Shown: positions 19,720 to 29,299 of the stretch, one piece after another
Position numbering within the stretch: the stretch's first letter is position 1
Layout: every line of letters starts with the position of its first letter
From: Nemertoderma westbladi
Taxonomy: Eukaryota > Xenacoelomorpha > Nemertodermatida > Nemertodermatidae
Direction: 5' to 3'
Length of the DNA: 53,960 nt
NCBI GenBank assembly: GCA_032718475.1
Contig: JAUCBJ010007763.1
Coordinates: 1-53,960, forward strand
Notes under the pieces: generated by a model
The model's database searches: none
Seen by the model: only the letters and a program-made list of their open reading frames with translations
What the model was told of the DNA's origin: nothing
Translations under genes and position numbers: made by a program

Positions 19720-21819
19720 ATGTCTGACACTAAGCAAAACCTGTCGGACAGTCTCCTAGATACAACCATCTGTGACCCAGACAGGAGTGTGGAACGTGAG
19801 AGACCGAAGTTCAATTCACCTCCTACTGTAAGAAAGATCATCCCTCCAGCAGTAATATCAGACCCTAGGCTGGTCCAACACCGTAGGTCTATCATAGGCA
19901 CTCGAGCTCAGGTCAAGCGGGACCAAGAAGCAGCGGAACCGCAACAACCCGCGAGCCAAGAACTTATTTCTCAACGGCCCGACAGCTCCAGTAGTGCGGA
20001 TACTGTAGAGCTGACACCCGAACACGGAGCAAAGATGACAGATGCGGTTTATTCGGACCCCCTTCTCATCCTTCCTGCAGCCGTACTCACTAGGTTATTG
20101 ATTGCGGTGGAAGAACACCAGATCGATTGGGCGAGAAATAAGCGATCGACTAAAGATAGTTATGCGGGATACACAAGGGAAGAACTGAAGTCTATTGTCA
20201 AGTCGCAATGGAACTTCCCCGGACCCGGACTCCCGTTTGATTTATCAGAAGCTGCCTGGGAAGACATACACAGGATGGGAGTAACCAAGGAAACCATCGA
20301 TCCAGCTGTGTGGAAGAGGTCCGCAGCCGGATACGCACAGGGATTCTTCAGCTCTATGGAGCGATTAAAAGAACAACTGTTTCAACAACCCCAAGGACCT
20401 CAAGAGCAGGGACAGCTGCTTTATCAAGTTAGAGAAAGAATTCTACGAATCAGGCTAATCTTATCGGCCTTTGAGGAGGCTTCTAAAAGAAGACAAGACA
20501 CGTCGTTGCAAGTTGCCGTAAAGACTTGGTTTCAACGGGTGAGTCTCCAGGTTCAAGGAACGGCTCAGTGGAAAGCTCAGCTGGAGGAGCGCTCAACCCA
20601 TGGAGAATCAACAGACGCTACTTTTTCCCAAGTGGAAAGTGAAGCGACGGCAGAGAAACCGCATAAGAGGGATGCCATTGACATCTATCTGTCAGACTAT
20701 CAGCGCTTTTTAGGAGATGAAGAGTTGAGGAGAAGGTTAGATGGACTTAGCCCTAATAGTGAAGGAACCCAGCGTGTGTTGGACGCCATCGATGTGGATA
20801 TGAGAGCTGCGAACCAAGCTAGATTTGATGAACGCCTTCGCATCACTAGAGTCCAAGAAGAACAAGTGAAGAAAAAACGTATAGAAGACAGAAAGGCAGT
20901 GGCAGTGGCAGCAGCAGTGGCAGCTGCAGAAGCAGAAAGAAAAGTGGCAGTAGCAGCGGCAGAGGCAGAGGCGGAAAGAAAAGCGGCAGCGGCAGAAGCG
21001 GAAAGAAAGGCGGCAGTGGCAGCGGCCGAAGCAGAAAGAAAAGCGGCAGAGGCAGTGGCAGAAGCAGAACGGAGAGCGGCTGAAGAAACCACCCAATTAG
21101 AATTGGAAAACATTCAGGAGAATCAAGACTGCATAAATAAACAGTTAACAGCTAGTAATATGCAGATGATGAATCGATCTACTCCCAAAAGACAGGGATA
21201 TACATCATCTGAGGAAGGCGATACCACCGATACTGAAGGCAAAGGAAATAGATCTCGTCTAAGCAGACGTAGAAGAACATCCCACCGTCAGAAATTGCCT
21301 GATTTGCCTCCAGCTGTTAGAAGGCAACTAAATAACACAAACTTAGGTAGTACAGAACCCACAGACCAAATAATTAAAATAGAAAGACTCCCTACTATAG
21401 TAGATGAGCCTGAAATAATTAGGCCTGTTCCCGAAGCCACCCCTTCGGTGGTAGAGACACCTGTACTCCCTGAACCTACCTCTAAATTCCCTCTGCACAG
21501 CACTAAGCTACCTGTGCCCAGCAGAACAGCCCATGAGACAATCCATGTCCTGGACTCCGAGCGAAATATTAATGATTTGTCGCCCGTTGTCCCTCGTCCG
21601 CCCGCTACAACGTTGGCGGCTCCCGCTTCGGCGGTCGAGTGGGTGGATGAGAGACGACGGGGGATGGATCTCCTGCTCGGGCAGATGCAGGAGACCGTTC
21701 AGCAATTCAAGGGCACAGTAAGGGAAAGTAGGTTAGAGTTGCAAGAAGTGCAGCAAAGTATCGCGTTAGAACGCGATAAATTAGTAAATACACAAAAGGG
21801 TATACCACCACCCCGGTAA
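19720..21819 (+). CDS. BEL/Pao ORF1: coiled-coil protein, function unknown
   Basis: A 699-aa frame starting AACATGTCTG, with a purine at -3. Residues ~110-310 look mostly helical (YSDPLLILPAAVLTRLLIAV; LLYQVRERILRIRLILSAF). Residues ~385-470 are an Ala/Glu/Arg-rich repeat of the form AEAERKAA, a strong coiled coil encoded by repetitive GCGGCAGAAGCGGAA triplets. A basic segment with SRLSRRRRTSHRQK follows, then a second coiled-coil-like C-terminus ending GIPPPR. There is no zinc knuckle and no catalytic motif. The recognisable capsid domain lies in ORF2, so ORF1 is either an N-terminal Gag extension (matrix/assembly) or a separate RNA-binding scaffold. Its last 40 nt overlap the open -1 frame of ORF2. 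I do not recognise a named family. Confidence 0.85.
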   Translation: MSDTKQNLSDSLLDTTICDPDRSVERERPKFNSPPTVRKIIPPAVISDPRLVQHRRSIIGTRAQVKRDQEAAEPQQPASQELISQRPDSSSSADTVELTPEHGAKMTDAVYSDPLLILPAAVLTRLLIAVEEHQIDWARNKRSTKDSYAGYTREELKSIVKSQWNFPGPGLPFDLSEAAWEDIHRMGVTKETIDPAVWKRSAAGYAQGFFSSMERLKEQLFQQPQGPQEQGQLLYQVRERILRIRLILSAFEEASKRRQDTSLQVAVKTWFQRVSLQVQGTAQWKAQLEERSTHGESTDATFSQVESEATAEKPHKRDAIDIYLSDYQRFLGDEELRRRLDGLSPNSEGTQRVLDAIDVDMRAANQARFDERLRITRVQEEQVKKKRIEDRKAVAVAAAVAAAEAERKVAVAAAEAEAERKAAAAEAERKAAVAAAEAERKAAEAVAEAERRAAEETTQLELENIQENQDCINKQLTASNMQMMNRSTPKRQGYTSSEEGDTTDTEGKGNRSRLSRRRRTSHRQKLPDLPPAVRRQLNNTNLGSTEPTDQIIKIERLPTIVDEPEIIRPVPEATPSVVETPVLPEPTSKFPLHSTKLPVPSRTAHETIHVLDSERNINDLSPVVPRPPATTLAAPASAVEWVDERRRGMDLLLGQMQETVQQFKGTVRESRLELQEVQQSIALERDKLVNTQKGIPPPR
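21795..21801 (+). promoter_or_regulatory. Candidate -1 ribosomal frameshift heptamer A_AAG_GGT
   Basis: In ORF1 phase the codons read CAA AAG GGT, so A_AAG_GGT fits X_XXY_YYZ. Slipping back one base places ribosomes in the ORF2 frame, which is open from 21780, after a TAA at 21777. The site lies 16 nt before the ORF1 stop (21817-21819). A competing route is stop-restart: the ORF2 ATG at 21822 begins two bases after that stop. I see no obvious strong stem or pseudoknot downstream. Confidence 0.5.
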
Positions 21820-21821
21820 CA

Positions 21822-24800
21822 ATGTGTCAACCTGTTAGGTCTGAAGTATCTCATGCGCAAGGTGTGGAGCCTACACGCATATATACTGCTAGCGAAGTAG
21901 AAACTCCTATAGTGAACCCTATTAAGGGTAATTATAGACCTGTTGATAATGATATTCCCTATAGACCTGATCATAATCCGAGAAATTTATATACCGATAA
22001 CTCGATATTAAATAACACGATGGCCCAAGAAAGTTTTACGCGTCAAATGGCTAGAACCGAAGCCCGGCAAGCGGTAAAGGTGGGAGAGATCGTCAAGTTC
22101 AATGGAGATGAGATGAAATGGTTACCTTTTAATGAATATTACAAAGATAACATACAGAACTCTGTACTATCTAATGGAGAGAAACTTAGATTCCTCATCG
22201 AGTGCTTGGAAGGATCTCCCAAGTTAATGGCGTTAAAGTTTATTGGACATCCAGATGGATTAAGACAAGTTTGGGATACACTAAACATCAGGTATGGTAA
22301 TAGGAATAACATAGCTAAATATTTGTATGCAAAATTAGTAGCGCCCCGAAAGTTCATTAGCAGCGGGATAATAGAGTTTTCCGATGAGATTCAGGAGATC
22401 TGTAGACAATTAGATTGGTTAGGTAAGTCTCATGAATATCAGAGTTCTATGGTTATTGGAGCCGTGGCCTCTACTTTACCGAAGGGTGGAGTAGGTACAC
22501 GCTGGGATAAGAAAGTGTTATATATGATGGAACAACAACGACGAGACCCTACCATGGCTGATCTCATGTCATTCTTAGATGGAGAAGTGAAATTACAGCT
22601 CCTAAAACAGTCCAGAGAGAAGACACCGGAAAACAAGGTAAGTGAGAAACCCGTTTCTAGGAGAAAGGTAACACCAGTGTGTTATACAGACGACGGCGAA
22701 AGCCAGACTTCTCAAGGAGAGGATAGCGGGAAAGACACTGAAAGATCTTATTATGTCAATAAAATGCCTAAAGAACAGGTAAGTAAATTCAAGTCTCGAA
22801 CCAATGACAGGAGAGAACAGGTAAGAAAAACTCCTCCTACGTCTCCTAAGAGAATTCAGGTGAGAAAGCCCGAAGAAAGAACGAGTGTGCACAATGTTAT
22901 TCAAAATAAGGTAAGTAACATCAAACCGAAATGTGCGCTATGTGACGGGACCCACCGTTTGAATATGTGTGATGAATTCCTGAAGAAATCATTAGCGGAG
23001 AGACGGGAAGTCATGTGGGATAAGCAGTTGTGTTATAATTGCCTCAGACAAGGACACCAACGGCGAACCTGTTACTCCGACACAAGGTGTGCAAAGTGCG
23101 GTGCGAAACATCATATCTTGTTGCACACTGAATTTGAGCGGAACAGCCAGAGTCAGGTAAGTGATTCCGAACTACATATCCAATTCAGTGATGTGAACGA
23201 CACTGACCAAAGTTCTGAGATGGAAGGATTCTATACAGATGAATTCTCCGACGAAGGTGAATCCTGTTACATGATAAATACCGCAGTGTATCGAGCACTT
23301 ACATATGAAAAAGACACAGACAGCGACCTCACCCTAACTACTTCTGATCGACAACCATCTTGGAAAGCGCCACCTTCCAATGTAGGAAGCCGAGAATTTC
23401 CTGTAGTACAGGTAAGGGTCCACGGACCTAAAAGGAGTTATGTAGTGAACGCCCTCCTTGACTCCGGTAGTACAGGAACATTCATCGACAAAGAACTAGC
23501 CGAAGACATCTTTGCTGGACAACCCAAGTTCCAAACTAAGCTAAACATGTCAGGAATTATGCAGGTTTGGAAATCTACAGTAATAGCGGATTATTATGTA
23601 GGTGCGTTGTCCACCCCCCAGGATGAACTAGGAGAACATAGTATAAGGTCAGTAAAAATGGTGGCGATAAAGAACTTCGCTACCAACCAAGTGGAACCTT
23701 ATAACTGGGATGAGGACGATTTCACCCAGCAGCTGGAAATACCTAGATCCAAAACCGATTACCCTGGAGTGCAAATACTCATCGGTCAAAACGCACATGA
23801 AGCGCTTGAGACATTGGAGAAACGGCCCGCTCAACCGCAACCACTACAAGCTTATGTGGGAAGAACTAGAGTGGGTTGGTACTTTACTGGCCCTTCCCGT
23901 AGAACTCTCATGGAAAGATTGCCGAAAGATCAGGTATATCAAGTAAGAGAATGGGAAGATGAGAGCAGTGAGTTAGACGATCCAACTGAGGGAAGACCAT
24001 ACTCCTCAGATAATGACGATGTCCACCAACTTTTTGACGAGGAGAATGCCATTGATCTCCTTAAGGAAAACGAGACTTGGCAAACCCAAGTGAACTTATG
24101 TCAGCTCCTTCTTCCATCAGAGCGAGACAACTATAACGACGAACTTAATGACGTCATTGAACGTTATAATGCCAAGACTCGGGATGAACACGCCGTACGA
24201 TTCTTTACTCAAGAGGCTGTAGAGCCCAATTCCTACGATAAGGCCCTATCGGTAGAGGAAGAAAGAGCCAAGCAGATCCAAGAGACAACTACACGTTTTC
24301 TTAAAGATCAAGGTAGATATGAGATCGGTCTACCTTTCCGAAAGCGAGAACCAAAGTTCGTAAACAACAGACCCTTGGCGGAGAAAAGAATTGCTCAACT
24401 ACATCGACGCCTTACGGCAAATTCTTCAGCTAAAGAAATGTATCAAACGCAGTTGAAGAAATTTATTAGCAAGGGATATGCGGAGCTAGTACCGGAAGAA
24501 ACACCTATAACTGAGAGAACGTATTATTTAACTCACCATTACGTTCCCAAACCCGGTAAACCCCATGAAGTACGAGTGGTGTTTGACGGCTCCGCCCTCC
24601 ATATGGGCCAATCCCTTAATTCCGAATTGTTACCCGGACCCAACTTACTCCAATCCTTGTTGGGAATACTCCTAAGATTAAGACAATATTCAATTGCTTT
24701 CGCCTCAGATATAGAAGGCATGTTCTTACAAGTCAAGGCGCTGGATAGGGATCGAGATAGCCTACGATTTCTGTGGTGGCCTGAAGGAGACCTCAACCAG

Positions 24801-25931
24801 AAACCGGTGGAGTACTGGATGACCATCCAGGCTTTTGGGATAATCTCAAGCCCTTCAAACGCCTGTTCAGTGGTGCGCACCACTGCGGATGACAACCGAG
24901 ACGCCTTCTCTAAAGAGGTGATTGACAACATCAAGCGGGATATATACATGGACGACAATCTAAAGTCCCTTCCATCAGTCGAAGAAGCCATTGACGTCGC
25001 TAAAGGAACGGTAGAGTGCTTAAAAAGAGGTGGATTTCGATTAACTAAATTCACCAGCAACTCCCGTGAGTTTCTGGAGTCGATCCCGGTAGAAGATCGA
25101 GGAGCGAAAGACCTGGATCTAATAAAAGATGATCTCCCAGAAACTAAGACCCTTGGTTTGAAATGGGACACAGAAAGAGATATCCTGTTTTTCCAACTAA
25201 AACAGCGAGATAATCCAGTTCGGACTAAACGGATTTGTTTAAGTATCCTGAGCACTTATTTCGATCCATTGGGATTTATTAGCCCAGTTATATTGATTGC
25301 TCGGAGTTTAGTACAACAAATGTGGCTTGAAAACCACTCATGGGACGATCCACTTAAGGGAGAATTATTAAAGAAGTGGATGGAATGGGAAGATTCTCTA
25401 CCAGCTATCGAGAACTTTATAATTTCCCGTTCATATTTTGGTCATGTTCTCCCTACGTATTCCTATCAACTCCATGTGTTTGGAGACGCCAGCGATATGG
25501 GAATAGGTATAGTAGCCTACCTAAGGGTGGAAACTCCGGACGGAATCAAAGTCGCCTTGGTTACCTCTAAGGCATTAATAAACAATAAGTTGAAAGTTCC
25601 TCGAGCGGAGTTAAAAGCGGCTCTATACGCTACAGCCATCGGCCGGAATGTAACAGAACAGATTGACTATCCACTGGAGAAAACTGTCTATTGGACCGAC
25701 GCTTTACTCGTGTTGGAGTATATAACCAATGAAGTCTGTCAGTTCAGCATCTTCGTTACCAACAGAGTAGCCATTATACTCAGTCGCACAACGATGGATC
25801 AATGGAGACATTGCCCCGGAACGATTAATCCAGCAGACATCGCCTCCAGGGGAGCAACTCCACAAGAACTGGTAGATACTCCAGACTGGCTAGGTGGACC
25901 CGACTTCCTGTACAAAGAAGAAGAAGAATAG
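21822..25931 (+). CDS. BEL/Pao ORF2: Gag-protease-RT-RNase H polyprotein
   Basis: 1369 aa. The DUF1759 capsid-like domain starts at ~93 (FNGDEMKWLPF) and runs to ~260. Zinc knuckles span 371-435: CALC..H....C, CYNCLRQGHQRRTC and CAKCGAKHHILLH. The aspartic protease (DUF1758 type) has LLDSGSTGTFID with D547. The reverse transcriptase has SDIEGMF (D963), FGIISSPSNA and YMDD at 1042-1045. The Pao-type RNase H (Pfam calls it Peptidase_A17) has FGDAS (D1222), PRAELKAAL (E1263), WTDALLVLE (D1293) and NPADIASRG (D1339). All catalytic residues are present. The ATG at 21822 allows restart; the frame is also open back to 21780 for frameshift entry. It ends at a TAG (25929) directly after an acidic EEEE run; the same frame continues open beyond it. 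Seven CAG/AAG-GTAAG-type motifs occur in phase at 22638-23412. Confidence 0.95.
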   Translation: MCQPVRSEVSHAQGVEPTRIYTASEVETPIVNPIKGNYRPVDNDIPYRPDHNPRNLYTDNSILNNTMAQESFTRQMARTEARQAVKVGEIVKFNGDEMKWLPFNEYYKDNIQNSVLSNGEKLRFLIECLEGSPKLMALKFIGHPDGLRQVWDTLNIRYGNRNNIAKYLYAKLVAPRKFISSGIIEFSDEIQEICRQLDWLGKSHEYQSSMVIGAVASTLPKGGVGTRWDKKVLYMMEQQRRDPTMADLMSFLDGEVKLQLLKQSREKTPENKVSEKPVSRRKVTPVCYTDDGESQTSQGEDSGKDTERSYYVNKMPKEQVSKFKSRTNDRREQVRKTPPTSPKRIQVRKPEERTSVHNVIQNKVSNIKPKCALCDGTHRLNMCDEFLKKSLAERREVMWDKQLCYNCLRQGHQRRTCYSDTRCAKCGAKHHILLHTEFERNSQSQVSDSELHIQFSDVNDTDQSSEMEGFYTDEFSDEGESCYMINTAVYRALTYEKDTDSDLTLTTSDRQPSWKAPPSNVGSREFPVVQVRVHGPKRSYVVNALLDSGSTGTFIDKELAEDIFAGQPKFQTKLNMSGIMQVWKSTVIADYYVGALSTPQDELGEHSIRSVKMVAIKNFATNQVEPYNWDEDDFTQQLEIPRSKTDYPGVQILIGQNAHEALETLEKRPAQPQPLQAYVGRTRVGWYFTGPSRRTLMERLPKDQVYQVREWEDESSELDDPTEGRPYSSDNDDVHQLFDEENAIDLLKENETWQTQVNLCQLLLPSERDNYNDELNDVIERYNAKTRDEHAVRFFTQEAVEPNSYDKALSVEEERAKQIQETTTRFLKDQGRYEIGLPFRKREPKFVNNRPLAEKRIAQLHRRLTANSSAKEMYQTQLKKFISKGYAELVPEETPITERTYYLTHHYVPKPGKPHEVRVVFDGSALHMGQSLNSELLPGPNLLQSLLGILLRLRQYSIAFASDIEGMFLQVKALDRDRDSLRFLWWPEGDLNQKPVEYWMTIQAFGIISSPSNACSVVRTTADDNRDAFSKEVIDNIKRDIYMDDNLKSLPSVEEAIDVAKGTVECLKRGGFRLTKFTSNSREFLESIPVEDRGAKDLDLIKDDLPETKTLGLKWDTERDILFFQLKQRDNPVRTKRICLSILSTYFDPLGFISPVILIARSLVQQMWLENHSWDDPLKGELLKKWMEWEDSLPAIENFIISRSYFGHVLPTYSYQLHVFGDASDMGIGIVAYLRVETPDGIKVALVTSKALINNKLKVPRAELKAALYATAIGRNVTEQIDYPLEKTVYWTDALLVLEYITNEVCQFSIFVTNRVAIILSRTTMDQWRHCPGTINPADIASRGATPQELVDTPDWLGGPDFLYKEEEE

Positions 25932-26531
25932 CCTCCTCATCTTACTACCGCAGAGATTAGACAGGCCAAGGGAGCGGAGAAAGTCAAACCTAAAACTCGG
26001 GCGAGTAAATCGAAGTTATTCAAACCTATGGTAGATCTGTCTGTACTACATACTTCCGGAGACGACGCTTTGGATCAGAAACCCACAGCCACAAATAAGT
26101 CTGTAGTGGAAATCCGTGAGAAGGATTGGAAATCTGGAATACCAGACGTCTCGCAAGGACTCTCACCTCTTCTGCAGAGAGCGATACATCATTACAGTTC
26201 CTGGAATCGGCTCTGTAAGGCCGTTACATATTTAAAGAAATGTTTTCACCATCACTACTCCGGGATGAAGGCCAAAGGTGATACCGCTCCAATAACATCA
26301 GTGCAGGTCCATGTTATTAAAGATCTTCCCAAATATAAGATACCCGACAGGTTTCTGAAGGAGAAGATCAGTTATCAGGAGCATGAAGAAACCAACAAGC
26401 AGATGCTGAGACTCCTGCAATGCTATGAGGATTCCGATAAGTATTTCCTGTTGTTGAGAAATCCACAGATGCGCTTAAGGGATCGTTTCTCTAGCACAAT
26501 GATAGATGGGTTGATACGTGTAGAGCTCTGA
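25932..26531 (+). pseudogene. BEL/Pao pol linker downstream of an in-frame TAG
   Basis: The same frame as ORF2 stays open for 199 codons after the TAG, starting PPHLTTAEIRQAK. HHYSSWNRLCKAVTYLKKCF (26189-26248) matches the conserved YSSW.kLlRv.Aw..rf block between RNase H and integrase in BEL/Pao. The frame stops at TGA 26531. The integrase resumes in another frame, overlapping by about 37 nt. The two zinc-binding histidines of the H2C2 integrase finger are not found in any frame, and this part is shorter than usual for the family, so a deletion is likely. Whether the TAG is suppressed in life or is a nonsense mutation cannot be told from one copy. Confidence 0.75.
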
Positions 26532-27655
26532 ACCAAGTTCTTAGGAACTGCATACCCTGTAGGAAAGCATTCAGTAGGCCTTTAACACAGCGAGAGGCAG
26601 AATTACCTAGGGAACGAGTAAGCTTCTATGAACCACCCTTTACTAATACCGGTGTGGATTTATTTGGCCCCATTGAAGTATATCGTGCTGGGACTATAGT
26701 CAAGAGATGGTGTGTCATCTTTGTTTGTATGACTTGTAGAGCTATCCATCTCGACATGGTGAACGATTTATCTACCAACAGCTTTCTATTAAGCTTACGA
26801 CGACAGATCGCTCGCTTTGGCACTAGTAACACGATGAGATCTGATAAGGGAACAAACTTCATTGGTGCCAACAATGAAATTAAAGCTTACGTCAAAGATT
26901 GGAACCAAAGACAGGTGGACGATCAGCTACGAGTAACAGCGTCTAGCTGGACCTTCAACGCCGCCGACGCCCCTTGGTGGGGAGGAAGTTGGGAGAGATT
27001 AATAAGAAGTGTGAAGACCGCATTTCACTTTATAGTGCTGTGCCGCGCGTATCTCACCGACGAACTTTTGCGGACGTTTATGGAGGAAATCGCCGCCTAT
27101 CTCAATGAGAGACCGCTTATGCCAGTCTCATCGAGTCCCGATTCCCTGGAAGCGCTAACACCCGCGCATTTCCTACTGAAGAAACCTGTAGCCATGCTCC
27201 CACAATCAGAAATCACAGACGGAGACGAATACTGCCGGCAAACTTGGCAACTCATGCAGTTGTTATCCCGTCGTTTCGCTGACCATTTCGAAAAACATTA
27301 TCTGCCCACGCTACAACTTCGAACTACGTGGTTTGCGCAGCAAGAAAACGTCAGCGCTGGAGACATGGTTCTTATAGTGGATGTAGATCTTCCACGTAAG
27401 CGGTGGCAGACAGGTTGTATCATCGAGACTCACATCTCGGATGACGGTATGGTGCGATCGGTAGAACTCGTCGTCATGCGACGTAACTTCAAGAAACCGG
27501 GAATTGTCTTCGAGACACAGCAGCTCAATCGCCCAGTTGGTCGCTTATGTTTACTGGAAAGAGACAGAGAACTCTCCGGAAACTATGGGAGGCAAGATAC
27601 TCTTCCCACGACCACCTCCCTAATCCAACAAACATCTAGGGACTCCCCAACTTAA
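26495..27655 (+). CDS. BEL/Pao integrase core with DUF5641-like C-terminus
   Basis: The frame is open from 26495; the first ATG is at 26654. It begins with VLRNCIPCRK, the CxxC half of the H2C2 finger. The catalytic triad is visible: D in TGVDLFGP (26657), D in RSDKGTNF (26843) and E in GGSWERLI (26993), giving D-x61-D-x49-E, as expected for BEL/Pao. The C-terminal SAGDMVLIVDVDLPRKRW...ISDDGMVRSVE matches the DUF5641 tail (GD.V...D...PR..W..G.I......DG.VR). It would insert the cDNA, making the 5-bp duplication. It lacks its own credible start and is one frame off the linker, so in this copy it is probably not made as part of Pol. Confidence 0.9.
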   Translation, partial: HNDRWVDTCRALNQVLRNCIPCRKAFSRPLTQREAELPRERVSFYEPPFTNTGVDLFGPIEVYRAGTIVKRWCVIFVCMTCRAIHLDMVNDLSTNSFLLSLRRQIARFGTSNTMRSDKGTNFIGANNEIKAYVKDWNQRQVDDQLRVTASSWTFNAADAPWWGGSWERLIRSVKTAFHFIVLCRAYLTDELLRTFMEEIAAYLNERPLMPVSSSPDSLEALTPAHFLLKKPVAMLPQSEITDGDEYCRQTWQLMQLLSRRFADHFEKHYLPTLQLRTTWFAQQENVSAGDMVLIVDVDLPRKRWQTGCIIETHISDDGMVRSVELVVMRRNFKKPGIVFETQQLNRPVGRLCLLERDRELSGNYGRQDTLPTTTSLIQQTSRDSPT

Positions 27656-29299
27656 CAACGGCTGGAGTGGGTGTATGACTATCTTTGTATTTGTTTTATC
27701 CTTTTATATTTATGTATATATTATTATGTAATTTTATTATAATCGTTTTCTTTAATTTTATTTAGTAGAATGTTATTTTAGCGATTATTTAGTAGATTAG
27801 TGCAATATATATTCGCGTTTATTACTTAATTACTTATATATTATATATTTAGTGCGACGGCGAGAAATAATTCTTTTTCTCTTTCCTTACTGTCCGTATT
27901 ACGTTACAAATACGTAATTACAGTAAGATGAAATGTCCGTACTTATTAAAGTACAATAAAGCTCCTACTATATTTAAGTATTATTGGTAGGCAGAGTATT
28001 AGGAATGCAAAATTCAGATCCTCGTATCTCGGCTAAACCAAGCTCTGGGTAGACCTTGGAAGCGACTTGCCTCTTCTCACTGACATTGCTTCGTGCGATA
28101 TTGCTCTCATACCGTATCTTAAATAATACATATAGTAGCGTGATGTCCCTTTAACAGTAGCGTATAACGCAAAATAAATCTGTTAAACCCTTTGACCATC
28201 TGTAATTCTAGTCGATTAAGATATCGCGGCACCCACCGATATACTTGAAAGACAAATTCTAGAAGCAGTGGTTAACGTCCCCAGACAAGTTCTGGAATAA
28301 ACTGGTGCCCATCCTAAATATTAATTATTAATATTTACAAAATCTGTCAAATTTTAGATCCTTTAAAATTCTAGTCGATTAAGATATCGTAGCACTTACC
28401 GATACTCTTAAAAAGACAAAATTCCTAGAATCTAGGATCCCAGTCCCCAGACACGTTCTGGAATAAAATTACGTCTATTTAACATTAAATAATAAAATTT
28501 ACGGGAATAAATTTAAATTCATATATTTCAATGAATTTAATAAATTGTCATTTTATACAATTTATAACATTCCCAAAATTCCATTAATTAATAGATCATG
28601 GGAGCGGAGATTCACTCTATTAAGTGTATTTGTGTGCGAGAATCTCCAATATATAGTCAATAGCCGATAAAATTCATAAAATCATATATAGAGAGGATAT
28701 TGACAATTAAAGAATTACTATTAAATAGCATCCCAGATCTGTATGCATGAGAATTACCCTAATTCTACCGCTAGCTTTCCATAATGTCACCATGGCAACA
28801 ACCACGCTAGAATTAGAAGTGAGTTAAAAGAACAATAGAAGGCTTACCCCATTGAATAGCATAGGGAATAAATAACACACCGCTAGTATCCAAGGATACA
28901 TAATAACAACGTGACATTCTGGAAGGCACTTGACTAACGGACAAATGACCCGAATGTGTGATAGAATGTGTACCATTTGTGACAGTTACGTGGAATTTGT
29001 GCGTTCATAGGTGAATGTTACTGCTAAAGTGTGTTTACAGTAGCTAGTCGCAATTGTGAAAGTAGCCCTAACTCTCCAGAAAGAACCTGAAGTACATCTA
29101 AGCCTTTGGGACGGACAGTGGAGTGACTTGTGCCGGTTATCGTTGTCGTTGTGTAGCTACATCGTTGGCGAAAGCACAGCGACGACGGTACATCGGCGCT
29201 GAGAATCTTGCACTGTCCGGGGGCAAAAGAGGTGTAGGCAGCGACGCCCGCTAGCCTAATATATAAACTCATTATAATATTGATAAACTCATAGCAGAT
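27656..29299 (+). other. Internal non-coding region of the BEL/Pao element
   Basis: AT-rich, with no long plus-strand frame. It separates pol from the extra 3' ORFs. The first 200 bp are very T/A-rich (TTTATATTTATGTATATATT). Its main internal structure is the tandem repeat at 28210-28470. Promoter, intron or untranslated functions are possible but not shown. Confidence 0.6.
28210..28470 (+). repeat. Two ~163-bp direct repeats inside the element
   Basis: GTCGATTAAGATATCG starts both copies (28211 and 28373). GACA.GTTCTGGAATAAA closes both (about 28285-28302 and 28450-28468). The copies differ by several substitutions and small indels. Confidence 0.75.

Noticed and set aside
20700-21113. Antisense Ala/Ser- or Cys/Phe-rich frames opposite ORF1
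   Set aside because: Mirror of the GCGGCAGAAGCG triplet expansion coding the ORF1 coiled coil.
26626-26874. Minus-strand 82-codon frame opposite integrase
   Set aside because: Antisense of the conserved integrase core; no independent support.
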